This document shows positions 10,412 to 22,499 of a DNA stretch of 64,000 nt, in pieces. The position numbers and the translations under genes are program-made. Positions within the stretch are counted from its first letter, which is position 1; the number at the start of each line of letters is the position of its first letter. The DNA is from Hofstenia miamia. Lineage: Eukaryota; Xenacoelomorpha; Acoela. Below the pieces are notes generated by a model. It had not been told where the DNA came from and ran no database searches. It saw only the letters and a list, made by a program, of their open reading frames with translations. The DNA lies in the NCBI GenBank assembly GCA_004352715.1, contig SCFE01000064.1, positions 1,807,535 through 1,871,534 of the forward strand, written 5' to 3'.

Positions 10412-13400
10412 TATATTTAATTTAACGGTTGGTGTACATGTTTGTCCACCAACCAAGGCTGATATTATTTGTAAACAAATTCACTCGAAAATAATATTCA
10501 ATCAAGTAGACTAACACCAAAATTGTAGTTGGGTACATTAAATATAAAATAAATTTTATCAAACATTTATAATTTAGGGATGAACATTTTTACGTATGTA
10601 CTAATATGATCGAATTATTTACTCTACTTTTTTCTATTGCGTTTTCGAAATAGAATATCAATCAGCCATTCTAAACACAGTAATGAATTTTATGATGACT
10701 AATGTTTAATAGTTCGAAAAAAATCGGACTTTCAAAGACACCCAGGATGCATATTTTAGTCAACATATTTTTCAAGTACCAATTTTTTTAACACCTCTGA
10801 CATTTTTAAAACAACAATTTCTACCAATTGCTTTAACAAACGTATAACAAACACTTTACTAAAAAAATATAAAAAAGAAATTGATAAAAAATTTGTAATC
10901 ATTTTCGTTTTCGATAACAATTTGAGTTTCCAAAGTTTGTATGAATTCTTTCTGTAACCATACATTTTATGATAAAGTGAACTATATGAAATGCACGATC
11001 GATTGTAGGAACAGTTTAAGTTGGATCGAATCAAGTTGGATATACTGTATTTATTCGAACTATAAATGGTGCACAAAACACTATATTTTCAAAAATAACG
11101 ACAACGCGCCTTATATTCTGATGCATATCATGTAGATACAGTGGATGCGCTTGCTTGTTATCACTATCACCTATAGTTGGCTGCAAAAAAAATGAGACTA
11201 GAAAAAATGCATATTACTTTTGAACTACTGAACGTAACAACTCAAGAAAGGTAAGATTTTAAAGATACATTAAAGGACTATAAGTAAAAAGCATCAAAGT
11301 CTAATTTGTTTTCCTCCTGTAGAAATAACTTCATTCAAACGAACTGAAACTGATTTCATTAAATTGGACTTCATTTCAGATGTCAAAATGTGTTGACTTT
11401 CTTGGATTTTTTCTTTTAAATCGGATATATTTTTCGGATTTTTCTTCTCAACGTCATTTTTCAATATCTGCCACACGTTTTCGATTGGAGAAAGATCAGC
11501 AGAACTTGGTGGCCATTGCAAAAACTGGATATTATTTTCAGAAAACCAATTTTTTGTCTTTGCTGACGTGTGCGGGGTTGCTCCGTCCTGTTGGAGTATC
11601 CATCCATCATCATATAAAGCATCAGCATAAGGCATAAATTCAGCTATAATTTGGCAATATCTTTGACTGTCGATTGTGGCTTTTCCGTCTAAAATTTTCA
11701 AATAAAACCCACGATAGGAAAGTGCTCCCCAAACCATAATTTTTTGGTCGAACTTTGGAACCGCTTTTGTTGGTCTTGGACATTTCTTTGACGACCACAC
11801 TTGTACTTTGTTTCTGTGTAGTTGAAATACGCACTCATCAGTTATCCAAACATCTTCAAAAGTGTAGTCTTTCCAATCTTTCACGAAATTTAATCTTTTT
11901 TCTTGATGTTCTTTTGTAATCAGAAGTCGATTTTTTCTGCCAATTTTTGTAACTCCACTTTTTTTCAGTGTTCTCTGAACTGTGGTTTCATGCATAGAGA
12001 TGTCGGCTTCAGTTTGAAGTCGGTTTGCAAATTTTTTCCCAGAAATATAGGGATTTTTGAGAGCAATTGCGACTGTTTTCTGAATGAATTTTCCAATAAT
12101 TTTTCGGGGGCGTCCACTTCCTTTTCTTCTTTTGAGAAATTCTCCTTGTAGAATTTTTTTCAGCTTTAGAAAATAAGTTGATCGAGAAATTTGCGATGTC
12201 GCAAACGCGTTTTCAAGCTGTTCCAACGTTTCCATTCCGAAGATATCAAGTAGAAACTTGCAAAGCAAAACAATTTGTTTGGTAAGGGTTTTCAAAGAAT
12301 TACGAAGTACCAGTTTAATTAATTAACTTTTTTGTTTGACCATTTTAAAGTTCACAAAATTCTCGTTGTCATTTATTTTTATAGTTTTCCTCTAAAACGT
12401 CTCAATACGTTTCCACAAAACGTGACAAAATAGGTGTTCAGTCTCATTTTTTTGCAGCCAACTATAACTGATAAATTCCGATAGAGGTAAAGAGAAATTT
12501 TATGGATTCGTAGAAGAGAAATGATTGGAAAGTTAAGTACTTTTTTATGTAATATTGACAGTAATTGTTAATTAACTGTAGCTTGATCTATTTAGGTTCG
12601 CTTTATGCGCCTTAGAATCCGATGCGACTAAATACATGAATATGGTTCAATTCACTGATATTGTGTCTTTTATTCCGTGCGTCCGAAAAGTAAATTAATA
12701 AAAAATAAGTGATTTAACAAGACACGAAGAATCTTACATTTGCAAAACTAGATGGCATTGAAGATATTTCTGTTGGGGAGTTTGAGCTTTCGGAGTGTGA
12801 GGGAAAATCCAATTTTGGTATATCAAATGCATCATTCTCTAGCATACTAAATTTAACCGAATATAATGGCGAAATAGAAAACATAATACCAGGGAAAATC
12901 TTTATCGTTATATTGCAATTGGGCGATGTGCTTAGATTTACGTTCACGTCGTCTCTCCATACGTTTTTTCTGGGCACGAGCTTCCTTTCGCTCCCGAATT
13001 TCCTCTGAAAAATGCTTACAACTATTTGTTCATATCAATATAAAACGAGCTCATTTAGTGTCGTGAATAAACCATGTAAAAGAACACAATATAGACTATA
13101 TTCAACATAATAATATTTTTAGGTCTAGAGATTGCAAATAGTGTATACACAAAAACTGCATAAATTGACATATATATATATATATTTCTGGCGCTAAACA
13201 ATTTGTTGATGCACATATGTGGCACTAAATAAAGTGGGAGTATTTAGCGCAAATTTTAAACGCAATATACCTAAAAAATATACATAGGAAAATATTCAAT
13301 AAATTTAAAAATGTCAAATTAAACCAATATATTTTCATAGACACAAAATGATTGGTGACATGAATATTTGAAACACATGAAATTAATTTTCATAAAATTC

Positions 13401-16400
13401 TTACCCAAAAATAACGCAAGTGACGCCTTGGAAACAACGGGAGGTCTTAAATATATTTCGGCGAAAAAATAGCTGGTAGATATTGGAAGATGAGAAAGCA
13501 ATTTATATCTTTTAGTTAAATCAGCATCCATAACATACTCTTCAAGTTCAATTAACTGGCTAGTGATTTCAGTAGGACCATTTTCCAAAGAACCGTACTC
13601 CTAAATAATCATATTATTATTTAAAATTGAAAAAGCAAGGGAACCTGGACTAAACATCTCGCATTCATTGGATGTAGGAATATTGGTTGACCATCAATAC
13701 TTTGATAAAAATAATGGTAATCATCATCACCATCAGCTACTTCTTCTAATGACAAATTTTCGCAAGCGTTGGCTTCAAGATAAGCGATCTTAGTTTTAAT
13801 ACTATCTAAAGCTTGCGAAACAAACTTTATTTCTGTGATCTAAATAGAAAAAAAGTTGGAAAGAATCTGTTATTATTTATCTGTGAAGACAAAAAAATTT
13901 AATATGTGCTATTTTCCCTTTCAACAAAACAAACTTTAGATATTAAACAGTGATTTGAATTACTAAAACACAAATAAATTAGAAAAAAATTAGATAATGA
14001 TGACGTGTAGATGTAGTGTATGATAGATATTGCAAATAAAATTATTAAAATGTAACTTATTAACATTTTGAGATTGCTTAAAGAACATGAACAAATTAAA
14101 TAAATGATTTTTATCAAGAAAACGATCAATATTTTTTGAAATAATTCACATAAATTCAAACCTAAAACAACAATGTCTAACACAAGCCTCTAAATGAGAA
14201 CGTTTTGAATTTGGTGTTTATTATTATTGTAAATGATAGGATAGTTGATTGTTACATGACAATAGAGGTGGGATGCGAACCCATAAATACAAAGATGCCA
14301 GTAACTCAAACTAGTTACATATACGAAAAGATTTTTCGCTACATTTTCCTACGAATAACATCAATTCTGATAGTACTGATGTTCATATTAGGGAACAATT
14401 CGTTGACTATATTATATCTTATTTGCATGCTTCTAATATGAGGAGTCAACAAATAAATGATTGCAATACTTGTTGAAACTAGCTTGATTTATAACATTGG
14501 AATTGAGATCATATTTAAGGAGTGAACGATTTAGTTAATGAGTCTAATGGGCTAATGTTGGAAAAACAGTGTTTGTTCCTTGATCGCTAAACAGAAATTC
14601 TGTGATAAATGCATACTGCTCCTCAATTATCTAGAAAACGTCTAAGTCGTGTTCGAGCTAGCATATGGTGGTCAGGTACATTTGGCGCAGCTGAACAAAT
14701 GTCAAAAATGTCTGCATTTGTAATTAATAAGTAATATTACAAAAACCCGCGCATACTTAAGGCCTAGTTATGGTATGCTTAAGGCTTAGTGGTATTGGGA
14801 GGACACCTTAGCCTTTGGAAGAAAAACCCAAGATTTTCGGTTATCGTGTTGCGATGCGACATTCAAGGCATATTTTATTTTACTATAATTCAATCACTAT
14901 TTCGTAGTTAAGAGGACTTTCAGTCATTTCTCTACATTACAATATACTGTGCAGAAAATGGGTCACTGCAGACTTAGGATTGGGTAGAGAATTACTACGT
15001 AAGGCATTGGGAAAATCTGGGATTCAGGATATCCAAAGTCGTCACTGATTCACAAACTAAAATACGCCAGGGACTCAGTTTATTTGTAATAAGAAAATCC
15101 ATTTCGCATTGATTGGTTCCTTTTACAGAGAAAAATAAATGGGGATAAACTGATTACACCTTGCCCGTTCTAGGGTTAAATATATTCGTATCCTTGGGAA
15201 AGGGAGATGACAGTACTAGTTGTATTATTAATTAACTTGTAAATATGAGAGAATACAATTGTGTCTACTGTTACATACTTACATCAGTTTCCACAGAGAG
15301 AATATCCATTAAATCATTTTTATCTTTCAAATAAATGTTCTCAATTAATTCTTTACAATTAGCAATTAGTAGTTTTGAATACCGTCTAATTAATGAAGTA
15401 TCTAAATTGAATATTAAAACATACAAGTTAACATATATATTTACATACCTTCAAAATGGGCAATGCCACTATTGTTTATGGAAGAATATGGACTAGGAAA
15501 AAACAAGTCTCTACGCCGACGCATAAGTCTTAGCGTTATAATATCACCCGAATGAAATTGCTTTTGTAGATTTACAGAAACGCTTCTTAAATCAGAAGTT
15601 AAAATTGAATCAAAACATATGGGACACTTAGCCCATCGCCGTTCTTCATATGCTAAAAATGACATCAAATTTATATCAATAGTAAAGAAATTATACAGAA
15701 TAAATGAAGAATGCAGTGAAAGCAGTAAATATGTCCGCATTTCGTAATTCTTGGAGATATGGGAACATCAATACAAATAGGGCAAAGGGGATTATCGAAA
15801 ACATCGAGTTGAACCTGTTCAATCAAATTCCAATCAATAAGCTTTTTAGGATTAGCAGAAAACGGTTTTAAATCAGAATCGCATTTAACAACAAATTTAC
15901 AGCTAAAACTACTATTAGTACATTATATCAAATGATTAAATTGTTACTTGGCTTGAAGATACTGTTCTTTATTATGAACAATGGGACGATGGACTGAAGT
16001 GCGTACACCCAAATTGTTTTCCGCACATTGCCTTTGTAATGTAAAGTTTAGTAAATGATTGAAATTCTGCTTCTTATGGGTATTTTTTTCTAATTCAGAA
16101 TCAATGTTGAAATCAACTCCCATTAATATGGAATCGTTTTCCTAATTATTAAACTAGTACCAACTATGACAATCTTAAAATTACCGCTTTACAATGAAAT
16201 GTTGAATTGTCATTTCGCTGCCATTTGTGTTTTCGTCTTTGATTATGTTGCCATTTCCTTTCATTGTCATGTTTTGAAGGAGGATCACGATTGCGAGTAA
16301 ATTGAATCTTCTTTGCTTGGGATTCTAAAAATAATGAATTAGTGCATCAAAATAAAGCTTTCTGGAATTTAAATTACCACGAGAGTAATTATATCAATTA

Positions 16401-16484
16401 ATTTTGAAAATATAATTTACAGTCAAACTTACCGCAATTTTCTAATTTTGTAATTTTCGCGATAGACCCTTGAGCTGCAGCCAT
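8546..16484 (-). CDS. RNF10: RNF10, RING-type E3 ubiquitin ligase (12 coding exons)
   Basis: Complete gene, about 588 aa. Coding exons from start to stop: 16484-16433, 16324-16185, 16141-15948, 15902-15697, 15652-15449, 15401-15283, 13839-13645, 13600-13405, 13004-12890, 12846-12738, 9714-9567, 8634-8546. Every junction is GT-AG and the phases close without a stop. The ATG at 16484 has a good context (GAGAATGGC). Landmarks that match human RNF10: NHLLNFT and the YLQANCKFVV segment; a C3HC4 RING at about residues 169-210 (CPIC, CGHIYC, HC, CPIC); a GDIITLRLM segment; [14 protein letters not shown] with RCLVQEYGSLE; LSHLP, then LRPPVV; a basic Arg/Glu helix; and the tail [12 protein letters not shown]. 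Human RNF10 (811 aa) ubiquitinates 40S proteins uS3 and uS5 on stalled or idle ribosomes. This copy is shorter, with reduced low-complexity regions. Three introns are only 43-44 nt. The 3-kb intron holds the Tc1 element. Confidence 0.93.
10366..10417. repeat. (TA)n microsatellite
   Basis: Alternating TA run of about 50 bp with one ACATA interruption, inside the large RNF10 intron. Confidence 0.95.
10427..10457. repeat. Hairpin
   Basis: GGTTGGTG and CACCAACC form a perfect 8-bp stem around a loop of about 12 nt, just after the TA tract. It may be a decayed miniature-element end; no function is implied. Confidence 0.6.
11174..12464 (-). mobile_element. Tc1-type DNA transposon, apparently intact
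   Basis: About 1.29 kb. The ends are near-perfect inverted repeats of about 26 bp (TAGTTGGCTGCA, an A run, then ATGAGACT) differing by one A. Each end is flanked by TATA, so a duplicated TA target is present, although which TA is the target is ambiguous. It lies in the 3-kb RNF10 intron in the same orientation as the gene and encloses an uninterrupted transposase. Together these suggest recent, possibly ongoing, activity. Confidence 0.92.
11294..12295 (-). CDS. Tc1/mariner DD34E transposase
   Basis: An unbroken 333-aa frame of the usual length for the family. The N-terminal half has two helix-turn-helix-type regions joined by an AT-hook-like linker (KGSGRPRK, about 58-65). The catalytic triad is visible: D153 in WITDECVF, D237 in [11 protein letters not shown], and E272 in LSPIENVW. 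With 34 residues between the second D and the E this is DD34E, the Tc1 class. The enzyme cuts and pastes its own element at TA dinucleotides. An ATG codon at 12295 starts the frame, and a second methionine at residue 21 is an alternative start. All conserved blocks are present, so the protein could be functional. Confidence 0.95.
   Translation of the reverse strand: MKTLTKQIVLLCKFLLDIFGMETLEQLENAFATSQISRSTYFLKLKKILQGEFLKRRKGSGRPRKIIGKFIQKTVAIALKNPYISGKKFANRLQTEADISMHETTVQRTLKKSGVTKIGRKNRLLITKEHQEKRLNFVKDWKDYTFEDVWITDECVFQLHRNKVQVWSSKKCPRPTKAVPKFDQKIMVWGALSYRGFYLKILDGKATIDSQRYCQIIAEFMPYADALYDDGWILQQDGATPHTSAKTKNWFSENNIQFLQWPPSSADLSPIENVWQILKNDVEKKNPKNISDLKEKIQESQHILTSEMKSNLMKSVSVRLNEVISTGGKQIRL
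13168..13186. repeat. Short (TA)n tract
   Basis: About 18 bp of alternating TA inside the RNF10 intron between coding exons 8 and 9. Confidence 0.85.
14235..14345 (-). repeat. Possible tRNA-derived SINE remnant
   Basis: Read on the minus strand, GGGTTCGCATCCCACC is an almost canonical RNA polymerase III B box. The 50 nt before it (GAGTTACTGGCATCTTTGTA) resemble a tRNA anticodon arm region with a degenerate A box further upstream. No acceptor stem can be drawn, so it is not a working tRNA. It lies in the 1.4-kb RNF10 intron. Confidence 0.4.
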
Positions 16485-19400
16485 TCTCAAATAATTGCAT
16501 AAAACACAGTTGAAGATTAACTATTGGAAAGCTTGAAATCATATTTAAAAAGCCATCAATTCTATTAAACAACCAGAAATAAAAAAATTGATTTGAAGAT
16601 TCCAAATGATGCGAAGATGTGATGAATTGTAAATTGGCAAGATAACCTAAGAACATGCACTTATATAGTTGGTAAACATAAATATCGCATTAATATGAAT
16701 TATTAAAATACATCAAACAAAACGAAAAGTAGAGACTTCTAATTATGCAATTACACAAATTAAACATTTATACATGCAAGCATACATGCGAGATAGATAT
16801 GAAAAACGACGCTTATTTGAGTACCATTTCAAAATATGAACAAGTAATATAGTGTGCTGGACACTTACAAAATGTCAACAACAACATATACATATGGACA
16901 ATGGAAGTAACACAAATTAGATTCAAGATAGTTTCAGACTAGAAAATAAAGTGGATAACCTGGCATATACCGAAAAACCTGTAATTGAAGGGCATGACCT
17001 TTTATTTTTCAACCTCCTTGATAGGGTGGCCTTCTATTACAGGTTACCTTCAACTACAGGATTTACGGTATTTTTTGCTCGCATTTTTTTTTAACTGACT
17101 AACTACAATTATTTAGAAAATTCGAAATGCTACAGTAATAATATGAGCAACTAGATGTATTGGAAGTAAGAGTAATTGCCATTGATTACATTGCAGTTTA
17201 TTCGCTAATTTAATGGGTATATAAAGCAGTTTAACATAACGTGTATTAGATAAATGTTAAAACACCTTTGTTTTTTAAATGTCTTTAAAACCTTATTTTT
17301 AAATGTCTTTAAAAGATAACAGGGATTGTACGGTGTTTTCAGGTAATTGATATATCTCGAGAGAAAAAGCCATTTTGGTCTTATTTCAAGGAAGCGCTGT
17401 TAGGAAGCACGAAACGCCCACAATACAAGAAATCTGGTTTGCAAAGTCAATAATGCGGCAAGGATGGAAAGGGAAATTGCAAAAGGCTTTGGTGCAGCGG
17501 AACTATATGACGACAGTATTGGCCCATTTAAACTAAAATCTGTAAAGCAGAAATGCAAAAGCAAAATAAATGTGGTTCTTAATTACCTGTGGAATTTCAC
17601 ACGTTTGTACTGCTGATTTTAAAATACTTTAATACCACGACCTTCTATTCATTGTGAAACAGTATGGAATAATTATTTGGACATAATGAGGCAATTTAAT
17701 GACAACTGGACAATCATTTGAAACATACTGATCTGATTTAACTAACAATAGAAGACATGCTTGAAAAGAGCAGTATTTGAGTTTCTTGAAGTTTTGGAAA
17801 TTGCTAGGATTATTTTCGAAAGAACACTTGCATGCTATCTAACAGATTTTCACTTTGGATACCAGTTGTTCAGAAGGTACCTGATAATTTTAACGAGTTG
17901 AACATCAAGGGTGTTAACGTCTGTTGTTTACGCAGCATGCTTGTTAGCCATCATCAAAGTGCAGAGAAAATGAGCCCGAGTAAATTAACTGAGGCCCTAT
18001 TATAAATTAAAGAATTATGCGAAACTGATGTTATCCCAAGATGCAGCCATATGTACCGAATGCATTAAGGCCTGATGAAAAGGGTCTTTGTATGGGTTTT
18101 GAACTCCCGTTGATAGATTTTGTATGTTCTATACTTGACGCAGTCATTTGCTGGTTTAAAGAGGTATTTCTTTTCGATGGGTATGGCGTATAAAAACCGG
18201 AGGATATCTCTTTGGGTTGAGAAGGTTAGAAGGATTTCATTTCTATTCCGCCCGCTGAACCATTATATATTACTTTATTATTATTATAATTCAACACACT
18301 TTCATCAGCTACATGTTAAAATTAGTACTTTAGGTATTAAATTGTAAATAATAGTTAAATAACAGTTAAATATGATAACCCTGGTATTAGACCTACGTTA
18401 TAAATAATTACTTTGTGGAAAAAATTAACATTTTTAGATTTTAAAATAAGAATTGCATTTCAAAACATTGCACACAGAATATGAACATGGTGATTAATAA
18501 CTTTGATTAATGTCATAACCCTCTAAAATTATTTCTAAATGTTAATTTAATGAACAATTTGTTTTTCAAAGAGGCGTAGCCTTCTTTGTTGGAGTGATTA
18601 TTATTCATAGTGTGCAAAAAGTAAGAGAGGATTGTAAACCCTTAAGCATTCTAAATGGACAGTACTATCCAAGAAATATATAATCAAATGAAAATATTCA
18701 CATTTTTTATACGGTGTTAGCTAGAGTGAGCTAAATTACAAAGTGGGCTAAAAACTAGAAATGCGATAGTTTTTAATCAGGAAATTATAAATCAACGCAA
18801 TTTAGAAAAACTAAATAGTGCCTCTACATGTGGAATTGATATTTCTATTTAAATAAATATCTTACATGTATTTTTTGTTAACTGTGTTGCAAAATGTACT
18901 TTATTGATTGGGGGGTTTTTTTATAGATAATTTGCCCCTGTTGAAAGATAAAGATGTTAATATAGATTAAAAACACAAAAGTAGACGTATATTTCAATAT
19001 TTCAATAACTCAAAATCTATAAAGATTAATATTGCAAGTATAATGATTTTTAACCCACTTCAGCTTTAGCCGACTTTTCAGTAAACCTTTTTATACACCA
19101 ATAATTTTCTTCATTATATTGACTATATACATATACCGAGCCTTATGATTCTCATCCCGTATAGAATGTAAACATTATAATCAAATAAATGGAAGAAATC
19201 ATCTCCAGGGCACAAGAGCCTAAAATAGCCCATGCTGGATTTACAATTAGTGAATTTTTACGATATTAATTTCTGCAAAATATATTTTTCTATTACAAGT
19301 AAACTACTTTGACAACTACTGCCTATTTCTTGTTGAATGTACTATGTATGCAATTAATAAAAATTAAACATTTTAACTAATAAATAGTAAAAGTATTATT

Positions 19401-19900
19401 TGATAGTTTTCAACTATTTCAAGAGGAAAAATTACCGAAAAATTGCTGCACTGACTCAATGCAACAACGTCCTAGTTTTGATTTTGACAAAATAGTTTTC
19501 AAACGATGCTATTTAACCCACTCCAAATATTGTTTTTTCGACTATGACCCGCAAACATTCAGTGCTATAGGGTGCTAAGTTCATATGAAGAACTTTTGCA
19601 TTGAGTTTCACAGAACATCATGCAAATAACCAATACAGTTTTTTTAATGCATTGCATGACTTTGTTTAGATAGAATGATAAAAAACTTAATTCTCACATT
19701 CAAATGAAAATGTACTCCTAAGTAGAAAGAATTCCATCATTAAAATTCTCAAAATGCAATCTCAAAGTAGGTCTGTGGTGGCAATTAAATTAAGAATACT
19801 TTACAAACACTTCTGAACACATACTAATTCTGTAAAAAATTGAATGAACTTGGCTCAACAACTTGACCCTCCATTTATTACCCTTCAAATTTTAGTAGTA
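16485..19900. other. Intergenic region upstream of RNF10, no gene recognised
   Basis: AT-rich spacer that should include the RNF10 5'UTR and promoter. A 30-bp unit (TTTTTTAAATGTCTTTAAAA) is tandemly duplicated near 17265-17320. No reading frame here has recognisable motifs. Confidence 0.5.
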
Positions 19901-19959
19901 GAAAAGACATTGTTGTCCTCTAAAATATTGATGAATTGCATTTGATATCATTTACTTTT

Positions 19960-21250
19960 AAACAATTAATTTAGTTGTTGATAAAATCACAAATACTCAG
20001 TTTCCTTTCATGTAATCTTTATGTCCAGATTTACAATAACTTGTGAGAAAAAGATCAAGAACATAGCAGTGAGAGTCTTTTGCCTACTAATGTTTTAGAT
20101 AATATGCTTCTTTGGAACTTTACCAATTTATATTATTCCAGCACATAAAGTTGTGAAAACTTCATTAGAAATGCTTTCAATATTTTTTAAGCTTACAATC
20201 TTCAATCTATGCACTGCTTCCCTTGAGTATACACTGTCAATGGTGTCATTATAATCAACTAGCAGGCACTCACTCTGCTTCTTATGCTTGAGTTTCTTTG
20301 CAACATTTTCATAGCTCTGTGCCAATTGAAGATTCATTTTTGTGATAATTTTCAATGCTTTATATGTTAACATTAACTGCTGATTTTCTTGATCACAAGA
20401 ATAAAATGAATCATGGTGGTTTGCAATATGGATTGCTTATTATGATCATTGTCCCCAGTCTTTCACAGATTTGAGTTGTTATTGTTGTGATGGTGTCAGC
20501 TCTAAGGTGATGGGATCATTTTTAAAATTCTAATATACTCTAGTATACTAAGTTTTAATGTTTTCCTGAGATATCTCTTATTTTCTTCCACCAGTTGTTC
20601 CAGCATTCTCTGTCCATTGATAGATGTTTGATTGAAAAAATTAGGATTTTAAAGTATTTTATGTAATATTTGTTAAAGAAAGTTTTCTTGATTAATTTGA
20701 TGTTTTTTATATAAGAGATATCCAAAATTTGCATTTGATTTTGTTCAGGAGAATGCTATAGGAATAGGAACAATGAAGATATGAAAATGTTAAGTTTTTG
20801 GAGCTTATTTTGTTATTGGATCCTTGAGATAAATAGCTTGTACTAGAAAACACTTGGAATTTCAAAGCACGTCTAAAGAGATGGACAATTTGAGTTGGTA
20901 TCACACTATATTATATCTAAAAATGATCCACCATATATAATTGTGAGTATCTGAGAAAAATAGTTTGGTGTTAGTGATGCAAATTCAAAGTTTTGTGAAT
21001 GATTTGGAAAAATTCTCAGAATAGATTCTCCAGTCTGTAAGCTTTCAGTAGGAATTCTTCACACTGATCAATATCTTGTTTTCATAATCAGCCAATTTCT
21101 TGTAGAGGAGTTGGAATAGAGGCAATTTCAACACAGGATTATTGCATCACTTGGATTCACTTTATCTTTGATAGAGGCAATTTATGTAATTAGTCCCTTT
21201 TTGAGGTATTTTTTAATGAAAAGTGAAGAAACTTTAGTAGTAAATAAAAT
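19960..21250 (-). pseudogene. LINE reverse transcriptase fossil (minus sense)
   Basis: The minus strand is A-rich here, as LINE sense strands often are. The segment 20373-20128 contains MNLQLAQSYENVA followed by LLVDYNDTIDSVYSREAVHRL (about 20262-20200). These align with the reverse transcriptase blocks K.NLQLCQNYR.IS and F.D..KAFD.V.REALW, including the first catalytic Asp. Upstream the sequence is decayed, with GADTITTITTQICERL-like residues in shifted frames. Stops flank the segment, so it is a dead copy. Confidence 0.6.
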
Positions 21251-22499
21251 GTTGCTCAGTAATAATGTGATTGATGGGGCATATACTTGAATGTTCATTT
21301 ATTGTGTGTCCTGAATTTTTGGAATTTTGGGCTGTAGCTTAACTTTGTGATTAAGCAAAGTATTATCATTATAGCACTCATGTGTTAATTTTTTCTGTTA
21401 TGGACACTATGTCTGTGATGATACCTTGTAGTGAGTGTTCCTCATTGCATTCTAGTGTATCATTGGCTTTCATTTAGATTTCAATGATTTTCTTTGATTA
21501 GGGACATTTGTGTATTAGAATGTGGTGTTGAGAATATCTAATCCACAAAACATAACAACGAAGCTTTGTTATTTGTGCCCAAGTTATGTTCTTCTTTGTT
21601 ATAGATACTTTAAATTATGTTGTCAGTTTAATGATATTGTTGTAGATAGAAATTTATACAGTTTTTCTCCACTGATTTTTAGCCACGCAAATCTTGAATT
21701 TGAAAAGCCATCATAGTCGTAGCAAACATATATTCCTAATTATTTATTTGATTAGAAATGACTTTTTCAGTGTACTAGAATAGAATAGTGCAATAAACCT
21801 GATTAATAGATATATCTTTTCCAATTAATAGTTGAGCTATTCCCAAAAAGTAAAGTATTATTATTACACAATTTTTTTTACCAATATCTTAATATATTAT
21901 TACTAATTTTAGGACTTCATCAATTATAAACATTATTCGCTATCATTCCATTAAAAATATAATGTTCAAAAGTATTGAACGCCGTAAAATAATTGTTGTA
22001 TATTCATTTCAGGGAACGTTGTAATAGATGTCGGTGTGTTCCTTTTTTATTTTAACATTAATAGGATAATAACTGTACTATTTTCTTACTTTTCTATTTA
22101 CAATTTACCAGTATTTACAATTGTTTCTAAGTAGTTTCATCACTGCACCAAAAACTCAAAACAACACTTCTCTGACAAATAGTACACTATTGGACGCAAT
22201 TGGAGTATTGTCATAGGAATATCTGAGTTAGAAATGGTATACAAGAAAACACCAAATTAAATATAAATTGACACTTACTGTAACAATCTAAAGCAGACTG
22301 AAAATGAACAAATATAATATATACACATGCAGCTATATGCAGAACTACATTGTAATAACATGTCTTTTTTGGACGCTTTTGATTTGACAATGGACTCAGC
22401 AATTGTATGAAGATACCTATCTTTAAAATATCTTTATTGGCATCAAATCCCCTAGCGTACAATGCGTTGGGATATAATTAGCCATATTACAAAATCGAC

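Larger units (their letters stand above)
9760..11170. other. RNF10 intron, no further exon seen
   Basis: Left part of the intron between exons 10 and 11. It contains the TA microsatellite and hairpin listed separately. No additional exon is needed, since flanking exons join in phase, and none was recognised. Confidence 0.6.

Noticed and set aside
11380-12151. Plus-strand open frames within the Tc1 element
   Set aside because: They lie antisense to a complete, motif-bearing transposase and have no motifs of their own.
12714-12977. 87-codon minus-strand frame starting MPRKNVW
   Set aside because: It is an out-of-frame reading of RNF10 exons 9 and 10 and the 43-nt intron between them; the RNF10 frame matches the known protein.
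13899-14183. 94-codon minus-strand frame that could have been an RNF10 exon
   Set aside because: Exons 6 and 7 already join in phase across it, and it has no resemblance to RNF10.
14205-14441. 78-codon hydrophobic plus-strand frame in the RNF10 intron
   Set aside because: It overlaps the SINE-like sequence and shows no family motif; hydrophobic residues are expected from T-rich codons.
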